Positions 6,018 through 6,200 of a stretch of DNA of 6,200 nt are shown here, one piece after another. The notes under the pieces are model-generated. The model did not search any database, had not been told where the DNA came from, and saw nothing but the letters and a program-made list of their open reading frames with translations. Origin of the DNA: an uncultured Bacteroidales bacterium (GTDB lineage Bacteria > Bacteroidota > Bacteroidia > Bacteroidales > Paludibacteraceae); assembly GCA_946619625.1 (NCBI GenBank), contig CAMOMF010000115.1:1-6200 (forward strand), given 5' to 3'. Positions within the stretch are counted from its first letter, which is position 1, and the number at the start of each line of letters is the position of its first letter. The position numbers were made by a program, and so were the translations under genes.

Positions 6018-6057
6018 AACTCCTGCACTCCTGAACTCCTGCACTCCTACACTCCTG
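6018..6057. repeat. Five tandem copies of an 8-bp repeat
   Basis: Five contiguous octamers with consensus MACTCCTR (AACTCCTG, CACTCCTG, AACTCCTG, CACTCCTA, CACTCCTG) fill most of the 58-nt gap between the S4 gene and the next start codon. A and C alternate at the first position of the first four units, giving a 16-bp higher-order unit. The array is noncoding on the plus strand and ends 5 nt before the ATG at 6063. A dispersed intergenic repeat of this genome, or simple slippage expansion, are the likely explanations. Confidence 0.85.
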
Positions 6058-6062
6058 AATAT

Positions 6063-6200
6063 ATGATCTCCAAACACGACAATATTGCTGAATTTATCCT
6101 CCAGACATGGCAAATGGAGGACCTTGTACGCGCCTTCAAAGACGACGAGGCGCTCGAACAGAACACTTTTCTTCGTGACCTCAAAGTCATGATGCAAACC
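6063..6200 (+). CDS. DUF4924-like protein (3' partial)
   Basis: An open frame starts at ATG 6063 and runs off the window end; 46 residues are visible. The segment NIAEFILQTWQMEDLVRAF resembles the N-terminus of the DUF4924 family of Bacteroidales (from memory, NIAEYLIYMWQVEDLIRA), a family of roughly 180 residues with no known function. No signal peptide or membrane segment is visible. As I recall, DUF4924 genes often sit close to rplY, pth and an S4 gene in Bacteroidales, which supports the call by position. The start follows the octamer array by 5 nt, so the repeat occupies the expected ribosome-binding region. Confidence 0.75.
   Translation, partial: MISKHDNIAEFILQTWQMEDLVRAFKDDEALEQNTFLRDLKVMMQT

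Noticed and set aside
5898..6197. Minus-strand open frame with repeated GVQEFRS-like steps and an Arg-rich end
   Set aside because: The repeats are the octamer array read backwards and the Arg-rich part is the antisense of the Asp-rich tail.

Overview
The window reads as a chromosomal, housekeeping segment from a member of the Bacteroidota, most likely order Bacteroidales. The support is a TTTG/TAnnTTTG promoter of the kind used by the primary sigma factor of Bacteroides, genes without clear Shine-Dalgarno sequences, a two-gene tatAC locus without tatB, and proteins (L25/Ctc with the long C-terminal domain, a Hsp15-like S4 protein with an acidic tail, a DUF4924-type protein) that look like Bacteroidales family members. 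I cannot name genus or species.

Region 1 (1-2059) is one plus-strand transcription unit. It starts with the 3' part of an iron-sulfur aldo/keto reductase cut by the window edge, then tatA and tatC. The reductase may be a Tat cargo encoded beside the translocase that exports it, but its N-terminus, where a twin-arginine signal would lie, is outside the window.

Region 2 (2060-2361) has no protein gene. It holds an A/T palindrome, a good Bacteroides-type promoter, a GC-rich structured leader, a complete tRNA-Gln(UUG), and an overlapping weak terminator and TAnnTTTG element before rplY.

Region 3 (2362-6062) is a translation-related cluster: rplY (ribosomal protein L25/Ctc), a strong intrinsic terminator, pth (peptidyl-tRNA hydrolase), a membrane LtaS/alkaline-phosphatase-superfamily enzyme, and an S4-domain RNA-binding protein. 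The last three genes are tightly packed (2-nt gap, then a 19-nt overlap) and probably co-transcribed. The S4 gene is followed by five copies of an 8-bp repeat and the start of a DUF4924-like gene that runs off the end.

Nothing here looks like a new defence, mobile or biosynthetic system. The points most worth a second look are the Fe-S reductase/Tat linkage, the structured leader in front of the tRNA, the octamer repeat array and the envelope enzyme placed between two translation genes.
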